From JBOGWA01 sp050693155 (GTDB lineage Bacteria > Actinomycetota > UBA4738 > CALAEC01): a stretch of DNA of 7,848 nt. This document shows, one piece after another, positions 1-5,056 of this stretch. Location of the stretch: the NCBI GenBank assembly GCA_050693155.1, contig JBOGWA010000036.1, forward strand, positions 1-7,848. Reading direction: 5' to 3'. The notes beneath the pieces were generated by a model. It saw only the letters and a program-made list of their open reading frames with translations. It had not been told where the DNA came from and did not search any database. The number at the start of each line of letters is the position of its first letter. Within the stretch, counting starts at the first letter, position 1. The translations under genes were made by a program, and so were the position numbers.

Positions 1-459
1 GTTCCGAACTGCCGCGACCTCATAGGAGACGCCGGGAAACTCTCGGCCGTGCTCGGCAACCCATGCGATGACCTGCTCGGGCGCGTCTTCGAGCAATGGG
101 ATCGGCTGGTACGGCAGGTATCGGGGATCGTTCAGCCTCCGGACCAGCACGGCCGCTGGGATGTCGAGCGCTTGCGCCAGATCGAAGATGACCTGCTCCT
201 CGTTCTCGACCTCTTGCCGCTCGATGGTGAGCACGAGCGATGAACGATTCGAGACGAGCGCCTCCCCGTCCCGATCGAGAACCCGACCTCGCGGAGCCGG
301 CAGCGGGATGAGGCGAACCCGGTTGCCCTCGGCCCGCTCTTGATACTGCTCGGCGGCGAGGACCTGAAGGAACCAGAGTCGAGTGAAGAGCGCCGAGAAC
401 AGGATGGCCACGACCATGGCCAGGGCCTTCATCCGTGTCCGAAGTCCGTCCTGCGTCAC
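1..459 (-). CDS. mrdA: Penicillin-binding protein 2 (class B, MrdA-type), N-terminal part, runs off window
   Basis: This is the N-terminal part of a class B penicillin-binding protein, the elongasome transpeptidase that cross-links side-wall peptidoglycan outside the membrane. The first 153 residues are present and the frame is open to base 1, so the C-terminal catalytic domain with its SxxK serine lies outside the window. Visible are a short cytoplasmic tail (MTQDGLRTRMK), one hydrophobic anchor at about residues 12-34, then at 56-71 the family signature PRGRVLDRDG. This signature begins the dimerisation ('pedestal') domain of PBP2/PBP3-type proteins. The GTG at 459-457 is chosen because it is the first start in the frame and follows mreD by 7 nt. 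An in-frame ATG at 432-430 (M10) is the alternative and would leave no cytoplasmic tail. There is no good Shine-Dalgarno, so coupling to mreD is likely. Position after mreD supports PBP2 over the divisome protein FtsI. Confidence 0.9.
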   Translation of the reverse strand, partial: MTQDGLRTRMKALAMVVAILFSALFTRLWFLQVLAAEQYQERAEGNRVRLIPLPAPRGRVLDRDGEALVSNRSSLVLTIERQEVENEEQVIFDLAQALDIPAAVLVRRLNDPRYLPYQPIPLLEDAPEQVIAWVAEHGREFPGVSYEVAAVRN

Positions 460-466
460 GTCACCA

Positions 467-973
467 TTACCACCGATAGATGTTCCTGACCCGGGACGCC
501 TCCGCGACGCGGCGAAGGATCGGGTACAGGAGGGGAGTCAAGAGAGCATTGTAAAGAGCCGAAAGCACGGCGGTCCGGAACAGGAACCCGATGCCCGCCT
601 CGAGCTGGCCGAGCAGGAAGGCAACGAGCCCGTAGAACAGGACGCCCACCGCCGTGGCGGTCGCGACGGTCACAACCGGGATCCATGGACTGGGCGAGGT
701 GATGAATGGCCGCATCCGGCCGACCAGGTACCCCGCGAGCGTGAGCGTCAGCGCCGTGATTCCCTTCGGTTGGTTGAGCAGGAAGTCCTGACCCATGCCC
801 GCCCAGAACCCACCGATCGCTCCCGGGGATGGGCCCTCGAGCATCGCGAGCACGGCCGTGACCAGGTACATGAGCTCCGGCTTCGCCCCGGCGAGCTTGA
901 TCTGTGCGAAGACGGTTGACTGAAGCAGCAGGGCGGTGAGGACGACCGCCGTCCAGGCAACAGCACGGCGCAC
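467..973 (-). CDS. mreD: Rod shape-determining protein MreD
   Basis: This is the polytopic membrane partner of MreC in the elongasome. The 168-residue length is normal for the family. The chain is strongly hydrophobic, with segments at about 5-22, 31-45, 50-66, 71-85, 97-120 and 126-150. The conserved MreD stretch is visible: a KPEL-led helix (31-45), then a G..GF..G...D.. pattern at 51-66 (GAIGGFWAGMGQDFLL) and a 'GITALTLTLAGYLVG' helix. The C-terminus is basic (RR, RVR), as expected for a cytoplasmic tail. The start is GTG at 973-971, 17 nt after the mreC stop. The upstream spacer has only a weak GGGA and also carries TAGACT 6 nt before the GTG. MreD sequences are poorly conserved, so identity rests on topology plus the mreC/pbp2 neighbours, which together are convincing. 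Confidence 0.93.
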   Translation of the reverse strand: MRRAVAWTAVVLTALLLQSTVFAQIKLAGAKPELMYLVTAVLAMLEGPSPGAIGGFWAGMGQDFLLNQPKGITALTLTLAGYLVGRMRPFITSPSPWIPVVTVATATAVGVLFYGLVAFLLGQLEAGIGFLFRTAVLSALYNALLTPLLYPILRRVAEASRVRNIYRW

Positions 974-979
974 CGGATC

Positions 980-985
980 AGTCTA
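980..985 (-). promoter_or_regulatory. TAGACT hexamer 6 nt before mreD (candidate -10 box)
   Basis: It lies in the 17-nt mreC-mreD spacer, preceded by CGGGA and followed by GATCCG and then the GTG start. Six nt from the -10 to the start codon is the spacing typical of leaderless transcripts in Actinomycetota. No clear -35 is present. Confidence 0.35.
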
Positions 986-990
986 TCCCG

Positions 991-1827
991 CTACTCCTGC
1001 ACGTCCCGATTTGCCAGAACGAGAAGGATGAAGTCCAGGGCGGAGAAGTCGACGTTCGGGCGAACGAAGACGTGTTGTGTGAGCCCGGAAGGATCCGGGG
1101 TCACACGAGACACGACTCCGACCGGGATGTCGGCCGGAAAGATCCCCCCGTAGCCCGACGTCACGACTTGCTCTCCCGGGACAACCGTGGTCTGCGGGTC
1201 GATGAGATCCAGGCGAAGATCTCGCTCTCGCTGCCCCACGAGAATCCCGCGTTCCCCGGTCGAGGAGAGCCGCACGGCGACGGCGGAATCCGGATCGATG
1301 ATGAGCATGACCTTCGACGATCCGCCGGAAGCCTTCACGACTCGACCGACGAGACCCTCGGGTCCCATCGCGGGCATGTCCAGCTCCACGCCTCCACTGG
1401 CGCCGCGGTCGATGAAGACGGCCCATTCGAAGTTCGTGGGGGACTCCCCGATGACGGTCGCGCCCATCGTGGTGAACCCCAGCTGATCCCGGAGCTCGAG
1501 CAGAGAACGGAGCTGTTCGTTCTCACGCACGAGCTCGAGGGTTCTCGCCTGCCCGCCGACCAGTTCCTCCAGCTGCTGGTGGAGCTCCTCGTTCTCGGCC
1601 TGAATGCGCTGCGCGCTCGTGAGGTTGGAGATGAAGTCGCCGACCGGGCGAATAACCTTCGACAGACCCTCCTGAAGCGGACTGATGATGGCAAGGGCCG
1701 TCCGGCCGATCGCGGCAAGCGGCCCTTCCTCCCCGGAACGGAAGTCAACGGTTATCGTTGCGAGACTGAGCACGATGAGACCGATGACGAGCAACCTGCT
1801 GACGCCCGGACGCGAGGAAACAGCCAC
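991..1827 (-). CDS. mreC: Rod shape-determining protein MreC
   Basis: MreC is the bitopic scaffold that links cytoplasmic MreB to extracytoplasmic penicillin-binding proteins. The 278 residues show the full family layout. There is a short N-terminus and one membrane helix at about 11-27. A coiled coil follows at about 70-115 (QRIQAENEELHQQLEELV, then RENEQLRSLLEL), then the double beta-barrel domain. Family motifs are GPEGLVGRVV (155-164), DPDSAVAVR (178-186), VVTSGYGGIFPADIPVGVV (221-239) and the terminal V-x-P-N-V-D-F block (255-261). The start is GTG at 1827-1825. No other start lies between it and the mreB stop in frame. AGGAG lies at 1846-1842, but 14 nt separate it from the GTG, which is long. 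TAGACT lies between the two. No truncation is seen. Confidence 0.97.
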   Translation of the reverse strand: MAVSSRPGVSRLLVIGLIVLSLATITVDFRSGEEGPLAAIGRTALAIISPLQEGLSKVIRPVGDFISNLTSAQRIQAENEELHQQLEELVGGQARTLELVRENEQLRSLLELRDQLGFTTMGATVIGESPTNFEWAVFIDRGASGGVELDMPAMGPEGLVGRVVKASGGSSKVMLIIDPDSAVAVRLSSTGERGILVGQRERDLRLDLIDPQTTVVPGEQVVTSGYGGIFPADIPVGVVSRVTPDPSGLTQHVFVRPNVDFSALDFILLVLANRDVQE

Positions 1828-1835
1828 GGGGTGTG

Positions 1836-1841
1836 AGTCTA
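1836..1841 (-). promoter_or_regulatory. TAGACT hexamer 8 nt before mreC (candidate -10 box)
   Basis: It lies in the 30-nt mreB-mreC spacer, directly after AGGAG (1846-1842). As a -10 it would start transcripts 1-2 nt before the GTG, providing an internal promoter for mreCD-pbp2. AGGAG is rather far (14 nt) to serve as ribosome binding site, so this spacer may work in either or both ways. Confidence 0.3.
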
Positions 1842-1857
1842 CTCCTGGTGTGTCCGG

Positions 1858-2955
1858 CTACCTGCGCGACGGCGAGTGGAGGACTGCCTTGAGTTTGTCG
1901 AACTCCTCCAGGCACTTGCCGGACCCGATCGCGACGCAGGCGAGAGGGTCGTCCGCGATGTGCGCCGGCATCCCCGTCTCATGCTGGAGACGCTTGTCGA
2001 GCGCCTTCAGCAACGCGCCGCCTCCCGTCAGCACGAAGCCCGTCTCGACCATGTCGGCAGCGAGCTCGGGCGGGCATCGGTCGAGAGTGTTCTTGACGGA
2101 GTCGACGATCTGGGAGACCGGCTCCTCGATCCCTTTTCGCACCTCGGCGGCGGAGATGCTGACGGTCTTCGGAAGCCCGGAGACGACGTCCCGACCTCGG
2201 ACCTCGGCATTCATCTCGTCTCCTGTGGGGAACGCGGACCCGATTGCTTTCTTCAGCTCCTCGGCCGTTCGCTCGCCCAGGAAGAGCGAATACTCCTTCT
2301 TCACGTAGTTGATGATCGCTTCATCGAGCTCGTCGCCGCCGACGCGGATCGAGTTCGACGTCACCACCCCGCCGAGCGAGATGATCGCCACCTCGGTCGT
2401 CCCCCCACCGATGTCCACGACCATGTTCCCGCGCGGTTCGTGGATCGGCAGGCCGGCTCCGATCGCCGCCGCCATCGGCTCCTCGATGATGTAGGCCTGC
2501 CGGGCGCCGGCCGCAACCGCAGCCTCCTCAACCGCGCGCTGCTCCACTCCGGTGATTCCGGAGGGGACGCAAACGACGACCCGGGGTTTTGCAAGGAGCC
2601 GGCGCGTGTGCACTTTCTGGATGAAGTGCCGGAGCATCTTCTCGGTCATGTCGAAGTCGGCGATGACGCCGTCCTTCAGCGGTCGGACGGCAACGATGTG
2701 CTTCGGGGTCCGACCGATCATCCTCTTCGCCTCGGTCCCCACGGCAAGCGTCTCGCCGGTCTCGGTGTTTTGGGCGACCACCGAGGGCTCGTTGAGGACG
2801 ATGCCCCGGCCCCGAACGTAGACGAGCGTGTTTGCGGTCCCGAGGTCGACCGCCATATCGCGGCCGAGGAGACCGCTCAGCCCTTCTGCTCGGGGACCGT
2901 TCTTGTCGCTGGCTGGGGAAGGAGCCATCTGCTCTTCTGGGACGATCTCTTCCAT
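1858..2955 (-). CDS. mreB: Rod shape-determining protein MreB (bacterial actin)
   Basis: MreB is the actin-like ATPase that polymerises on the inner membrane face and orients side-wall synthesis. The nucleotide-binding blocks of the actin/Hsp70 fold are all present: phosphate 1 DLGTANT (37-43), connect 1 near EEPMAAAIGAGL (158-169), phosphate 2 DIGGGTTEV (181-189) and the adenosine loop LTGGGALL (309-316). VPSGIT (130-135) and the RTP..IVAVRPLKDGVIADF region (82-101) are typical of MreB. The chain has 365 residues, about 20-25 more than usual. The excess is an acidic, Pro-rich N-terminal tail before GLSGLLGRDMAVDLG. The start is ATG at 2955, with AGGGG 3 nt upstream. M10 (ATG 2928) is a possible shorter start. 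It leads the mreBCD-pbp2 block and probably has its own promoter, because the gap upstream is 379 bp. Confidence 0.98.
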   Translation of the reverse strand: MEEIVPEEQMAPSPASDKNGPRAEGLSGLLGRDMAVDLGTANTLVYVRGRGIVLNEPSVVAQNTETGETLAVGTEAKRMIGRTPKHIVAVRPLKDGVIADFDMTEKMLRHFIQKVHTRRLLAKPRVVVCVPSGITGVEQRAVEEAAVAAGARQAYIIEEPMAAAIGAGLPIHEPRGNMVVDIGGGTTEVAIISLGGVVTSNSIRVGGDELDEAIINYVKKEYSLFLGERTAEELKKAIGSAFPTGDEMNAEVRGRDVVSGLPKTVSISAAEVRKGIEEPVSQIVDSVKNTLDRCPPELAADMVETGFVLTGGGALLKALDKRLQHETGMPAHIADDPLACVAIGSGKCLEEFDKLKAVLHSPSRR

Positions 2956-2958
2956 TTG

Positions 2959-2995
2959 CCCCTAGGGGAAGCGCCAATAGAACTGAGCCCTAGGG
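2959..2995 (-). promoter_or_regulatory. Doubled CCCTAGGG palindrome in the mreB leader
   Basis: Two copies of a self-complementary core lie just upstream of mreB: CCCCTAGGGG at 2959-2968 and CCCTAGGG at 2988-2995, with centres 28 bp apart. Their flanks also agree on the minus strand (CRCTTCCC before TAGGG), so they look like an imperfect direct repeat. In mRNA one copy can pair with the other: 8 bp plus a G-U, with a 20-nt loop. That would bury the GGGG used as the mreB ribosome binding site. Either an RNA switch or a pair of dimer-binding operators fits. The sequence alone does not decide between them. Confidence 0.45.
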
Positions 2996-3007
2996 AAGTG
3001 TCGGGTA

Positions 3008-3036
3008 TTTCTACCGGAGCAACGCGGATAAGGCAA
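3008..3036 (-). promoter_or_regulatory. Candidate sigma70-type promoter for mreB
   Basis: On the minus strand TTGCCT (3036-3031) and TAGAAA (3013-3008) are separated by exactly 17 nt. Each matches four of six bases of the -35 and -10 consensus. Transcription would begin near 3001, giving a leader of about 45 nt that contains both CCCTAGGG copies. The position is sensible, since this is the only large gap in the cluster and mreB leads a new functional block. Matches of this quality arise by chance, so the call is tentative. Confidence 0.35.
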
Positions 3037-3060
3037 CAGGGGGCCATCGTGAGGTCCCGG

Positions 3061-3080
3061 AACCTACCTGTCGGGAGGTT
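3061..3080. repeat. Imperfect inverted repeat, 8-bp arms
   Basis: AACCTACC (3061-3068) and GGGAGGTT (3073-3080) form a stem of seven pairs with one A-G mismatch around a TGTC loop. On the plus strand the right arm is a strong Shine-Dalgarno-like GGGAGG, 7 nt before an ATG at 3086, so the hairpin would mask it. It lies directly beside a second inverted repeat. The role is unknown. Confidence 0.4.
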
Positions 3081-3087
3081 GCCAGAT

Positions 3088-3115
3088 GACCCTACCGGAT
3101 GGTCGGGGTAGGGTC
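3088..3115. repeat. Perfect 9-bp inverted repeat between ndk and mreB
   Basis: GACCCTACC (3088-3096) and GGTAGGGTC (3107-3115) are perfect complements with a 10-nt loop. No T-run follows on either strand, so it is not a classical intrinsic terminator. It could be an actinobacterial terminator lacking a U-tract, attenuating read-through from ndk, or an operator. The left arm, read on the minus strand (GGTAGGGTC), recurs as GGTAGGTTC at 3068-3060, 28 bp downstream. Confidence 0.45.
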
Positions 3116-3120
3116 CGGCC

Positions 3121-3333
3121 ATGGCAGCGCGACTTCCCCGGAAGCCGGCCCGGAGCCGCTTCGAGTTCCGACTCGACTTCGCGCTGGACGTCGACGAGAC
3201 ACCGGCAGTCCGCGATGACCGCGGCGATGTTTCCTGGGACCGCGATCACCTCGCGGAGAGCATCGCGATGCATCCTGGGCTCTGCTTCCTCGACCGCAGG
3301 CTGCTTGCACGGTCGCCGCAGCCTCGGCGGTAG
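3121..3333 (+). CDS. Possible small protein, 70 aa, unrecognised; strand uncertain
   Basis: This is an open frame from ATG at 3121 to TAG at 3331-3333, ending 1 bp from the ndk stop and so convergent with ndk. By hand count its codon positions are about 77% GC (first), 50% (second) and 79% (third). That low second position is a coding pattern in a genome like this. The signal is strongest at 3160-3297, which encodes FEFRLDFALDVDETPAVRDD and onward. The basic ends (MAARLPRKPARSR and ARSPQPRR) do not show it. A weak GTAGGG lies 7 nt upstream. The same base pattern fits the codon-aligned minus-strand frame 3273-3064 (MHRDALREVIAVPGNIAAVI and onward), but second-position GC rises to about 72% below 3121, which favours the plus strand. 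I recognise no family. It may be a real small gene, a remnant or chance. Confidence 0.3.
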   Translation: MAARLPRKPARSRFEFRLDFALDVDETPAVRDDRGDVSWDRDHLAESIAMHPGLCFLDRRLLARSPQPRR

Positions 3334-3334
3334 T

Positions 3335-3739
3335 TCAGCCGAAGAAGAGATCGAGCTCTCGCTTCGCCGACTCCTGAGAATCGCTGCCGTGAATCAGGTT
3401 CTCGGTGATCCGCTCCCCGTAGTCACCGCGGATCGTTCCCCGAGGCGCTTCGGCGGGATCCGTCGGCCCCATCAGCTTCCGTACCACCTCGATCGCTTCC
3501 TCGCCAACCACCCGAGCGACGAGCACGTCGCCGGAGGTGATGAACGCCACGAGCTCCTCGAAGAACGGCTTCTCGCGATGCTCCTCGTAGTGCCGTTCGG
3601 CAAGGTCGCGGTCGATCCGCATCGACCGCCGTGCCTCGATCGCGAGGCCCTTCGCTTCGATGCGAGACAGGATCTCTTCGGTCAGCCGACGCCGGACGGC
3701 ATCCGGCTTGACGATCACGAGGGTTTCTTCGACGGCCAA
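3335..3739 (-). CDS. ndk: Nucleoside diphosphate kinase
   Basis: This enzyme transfers the gamma-phosphate of ATP to other NDPs through a phosphohistidine, balancing NTP and dNTP pools in the cytoplasm. With the start chosen here it has 134 residues, close to the usual 135-140. Visible features are the nucleotide-site motif VKPDAV (10-15), the HYEEHREKPFFEELVAF helix (50-66), GTIRGDYG (101-108) and the catalytic block ENLIHGSDS, with active-site His117. The usual SGP of the TSGPV segment is SGD here (69-71), an uncommon change away from the catalytic His. No ATG or GTG is available in a sensible place. TTG at 3739 puts the KPD lysine at residue 11, as in relatives. TTG at 3748 would overlap the folC stop (TTGA) and add the residues MNS. 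Neither has a Shine-Dalgarno. It follows folC directly and is likely coupled to it. Confidence 0.95.
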   Translation of the reverse strand: MAVEETLVIVKPDAVRRRLTEEILSRIEAKGLAIEARRSMRIDRDLAERHYEEHREKPFFEELVAFITSGDVLVARVVGEEAIEVVRKLMGPTDPAEAPRGTIRGDYGERITENLIHGSDSQESAKRELDLFFG

Positions 3740-3744
3740 AGAAT

Positions 3745-5031
3745 TCAAGTGACGTAGCGAGGTCTGGCGTCCGCGACAGTATAGAGAGAGCCCGTCACGA
3801 GGATCAGGTCCGCCTCGTCGGCGGCGGCCTCCGCCACGTCGAGCGCGCCGCCCACCGTCTCGTACGCGGCGGTCGACATGCCCGCGCGTCGACAAATGTC
3901 CGCCGTCTCCGAGCCGGAACGTGACTTCGCGTTGCTGTTCGCGCATGCGTAGACCGTGTCGGCGCGAGAGGCGAGGGCGGCGGCGATGGCGTCGCCATCC
4001 TTTGTCTCGAGAATGCCGATCACGAGATGCAGGCGCTGCCAGCTGAACGCGTCCCCGATTGCCGTCGCGAGCGCCTGGGCCGCGTCGGGGTTGTGCGCGC
4101 CGTCGAGGACGACCAGCGGATGCCGGGACACGACCTCGAGTCTGCCGGGCGATTCCACCGCGCCAAGCGCCTCCCGAAGCGCGTCGTGGTTGAGCGCCCG
4201 GCCGAGAAGGACCTCGCAGCTTGCAACGGCGGCCGCCGCATTTCGGCTCTGGTGTTCCCCATGCAGCGGAAGAAACAGATCGTCGTACGTGTCGTGGAAA
4301 CCTCGGAGCGCGATGCGCTGACCTCCGACGGCGGGGTCCCGTTCCGAAAGCTCGAACTCGCGTCCCTCGAGAACGACCGTGGCTCCGACCTCCGCGGACC
4401 GACGGGTGAGCACCTCCATGGAGTCCGGACGTTGCTCTCGAACGACCGCGGTCGCGCCCGGCTTGATGATTCCGGCCTTCTCGGTTGCAACTTCGGCGAG
4501 CGTGCTCCCGAGCTCGGGATGGTCGAGGCCGATCGGCGTCACAATCCCGATTTCACCTCGAACCAGGTTCGTGGCGTCCCACGTACCACCCATGCCGACC
4601 TCGAAGACACCAACGTCGACGGGCTTGTCGGCGAACCACAAATATGCCATCGCCGTGAGGGCCTCGAAATACGTCACCGACTCCCCTCGTGCATCCACCT
4701 CGGCGAGGTAGGGGGTGAGATGCGCGTGGGTCTCGGCGAATTCCACCTCGCCGATGGGCTCGTCGCAGAGCATCAGACGCTCGGTCACCGAGCGAAGGTG
4801 CGGGGACGTATAGACGCCGGCGGACAGGCCGTGGGCGCAGAGGATCCGGGTGACCAGCCTGGCCGTCGTCGTCTTCCCGTTCGTGCCCGTGACCTGGACA
4901 CTTGGGAAGGCGAGCTCCGGATGGTCGAGCAATTCCGTGAGCGCCCTAATCCGGTCGAGATCCGGGATCATGCGGCCGGGGCCCCGTGCGTCGAGCTCGC
5001 CCACGGCTTCGACGAACCTACTCGTGGTCAC
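3745..5031 (-). CDS. folC: Folylpolyglutamate synthase / dihydrofolate synthase
   Basis: FolC adds glutamates to dihydropteroate and/or tetrahydrofolate in an ATP-dependent, cytoplasmic Mur-ligase-type reaction. The 428 residues match the family. The P-loop VTGTNGKTTT (47-56) is followed by YTSPHLRS (74-81), FEVGMGGTWDATN (143-155), the LDHPELGSTL...EKAGIIKPG region (169-192), HGEHQSRNAAAA (257-268) and VLDGAHNPDAA (308-318). The C-terminal LVTGSLYTVADAR (411-423) is the last conserved strand. The variant GGTWDATN, where many bacteria have GGRLDATN, is of the kind seen in Actinomycetota. The start is GTG at 5031, with GGGAG at 5045-5041 spaced 9 nt. Its start lies 25 nt after the valS stop. 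Whether it performs both synthase activities cannot be told from sequence alone. Confidence 0.97.
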   Translation of the reverse strand: MTTSRFVEAVGELDARGPGRMIPDLDRIRALTELLDHPELAFPSVQVTGTNGKTTTARLVTRILCAHGLSAGVYTSPHLRSVTERLMLCDEPIGEVEFAETHAHLTPYLAEVDARGESVTYFEALTAMAYLWFADKPVDVGVFEVGMGGTWDATNLVRGEIGIVTPIGLDHPELGSTLAEVATEKAGIIKPGATAVVREQRPDSMEVLTRRSAEVGATVVLEGREFELSERDPAVGGQRIALRGFHDTYDDLFLPLHGEHQSRNAAAAVASCEVLLGRALNHDALREALGAVESPGRLEVVSRHPLVVLDGAHNPDAAQALATAIGDAFSWQRLHLVIGILETKDGDAIAAALASRADTVYACANSNAKSRSGSETADICRRAGMSTAAYETVGGALDVAEAAADEADLILVTGSLYTVADARPRYVT

Positions 5032-5056
5032 CGTGGTGAGCTCCCGTGCCTGAGGA

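Larger units (their letters stand above)
2956..3334. other. 379-bp gap between ndk and mreB
   Basis: This is the only long break in the cluster. From the mreB side it holds the doubled CCCTAGGG palindrome, a candidate mreB promoter, two adjacent inverted repeats (3061-3080 and 3088-3115) and a coding-like stretch at about 3121-3333. The minus-strand pentamer GGTAG recurs at 3096-3092, 3068-3064 and 3015-3011. I recognise no known riboswitch or RNA family. Confidence 0.6.

Noticed and set aside
2959..3000. MraZ-type operator (repeated TGGG-like boxes)
   Set aside because: The repeats here are palindromic CCTAGG cores 28 bp apart, not three short direct repeats at about 10-bp period, and no mraZ context is present.
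3004..3015. GGTA-GAAA-TACC mini-hairpin at the candidate -10 of mreB
   Set aside because: Four base pairs are expected often by chance, and the segment would lie upstream of the predicted transcript start.
1876..3111. 411-codon plus-strand open frame opposite mreB, and a similar one at 1072-1836 opposite mreC
   Set aside because: Both are antisense shadows with His/Arg/Asp-rich translations and no motifs. The minus-strand products are unambiguous.
3088..3115. Intrinsic transcription terminator
   Set aside because: The stem is good but no T-run follows on either strand, so it is listed only as an inverted repeat.
3335..3946. 203-residue version of NDK starting at ATG 3946
   Set aside because: The extra residues lie inside folC in another frame, are Arg/Gly-rich and have no counterpart in NDK. 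The real N-terminus is at the TTG near 3739.
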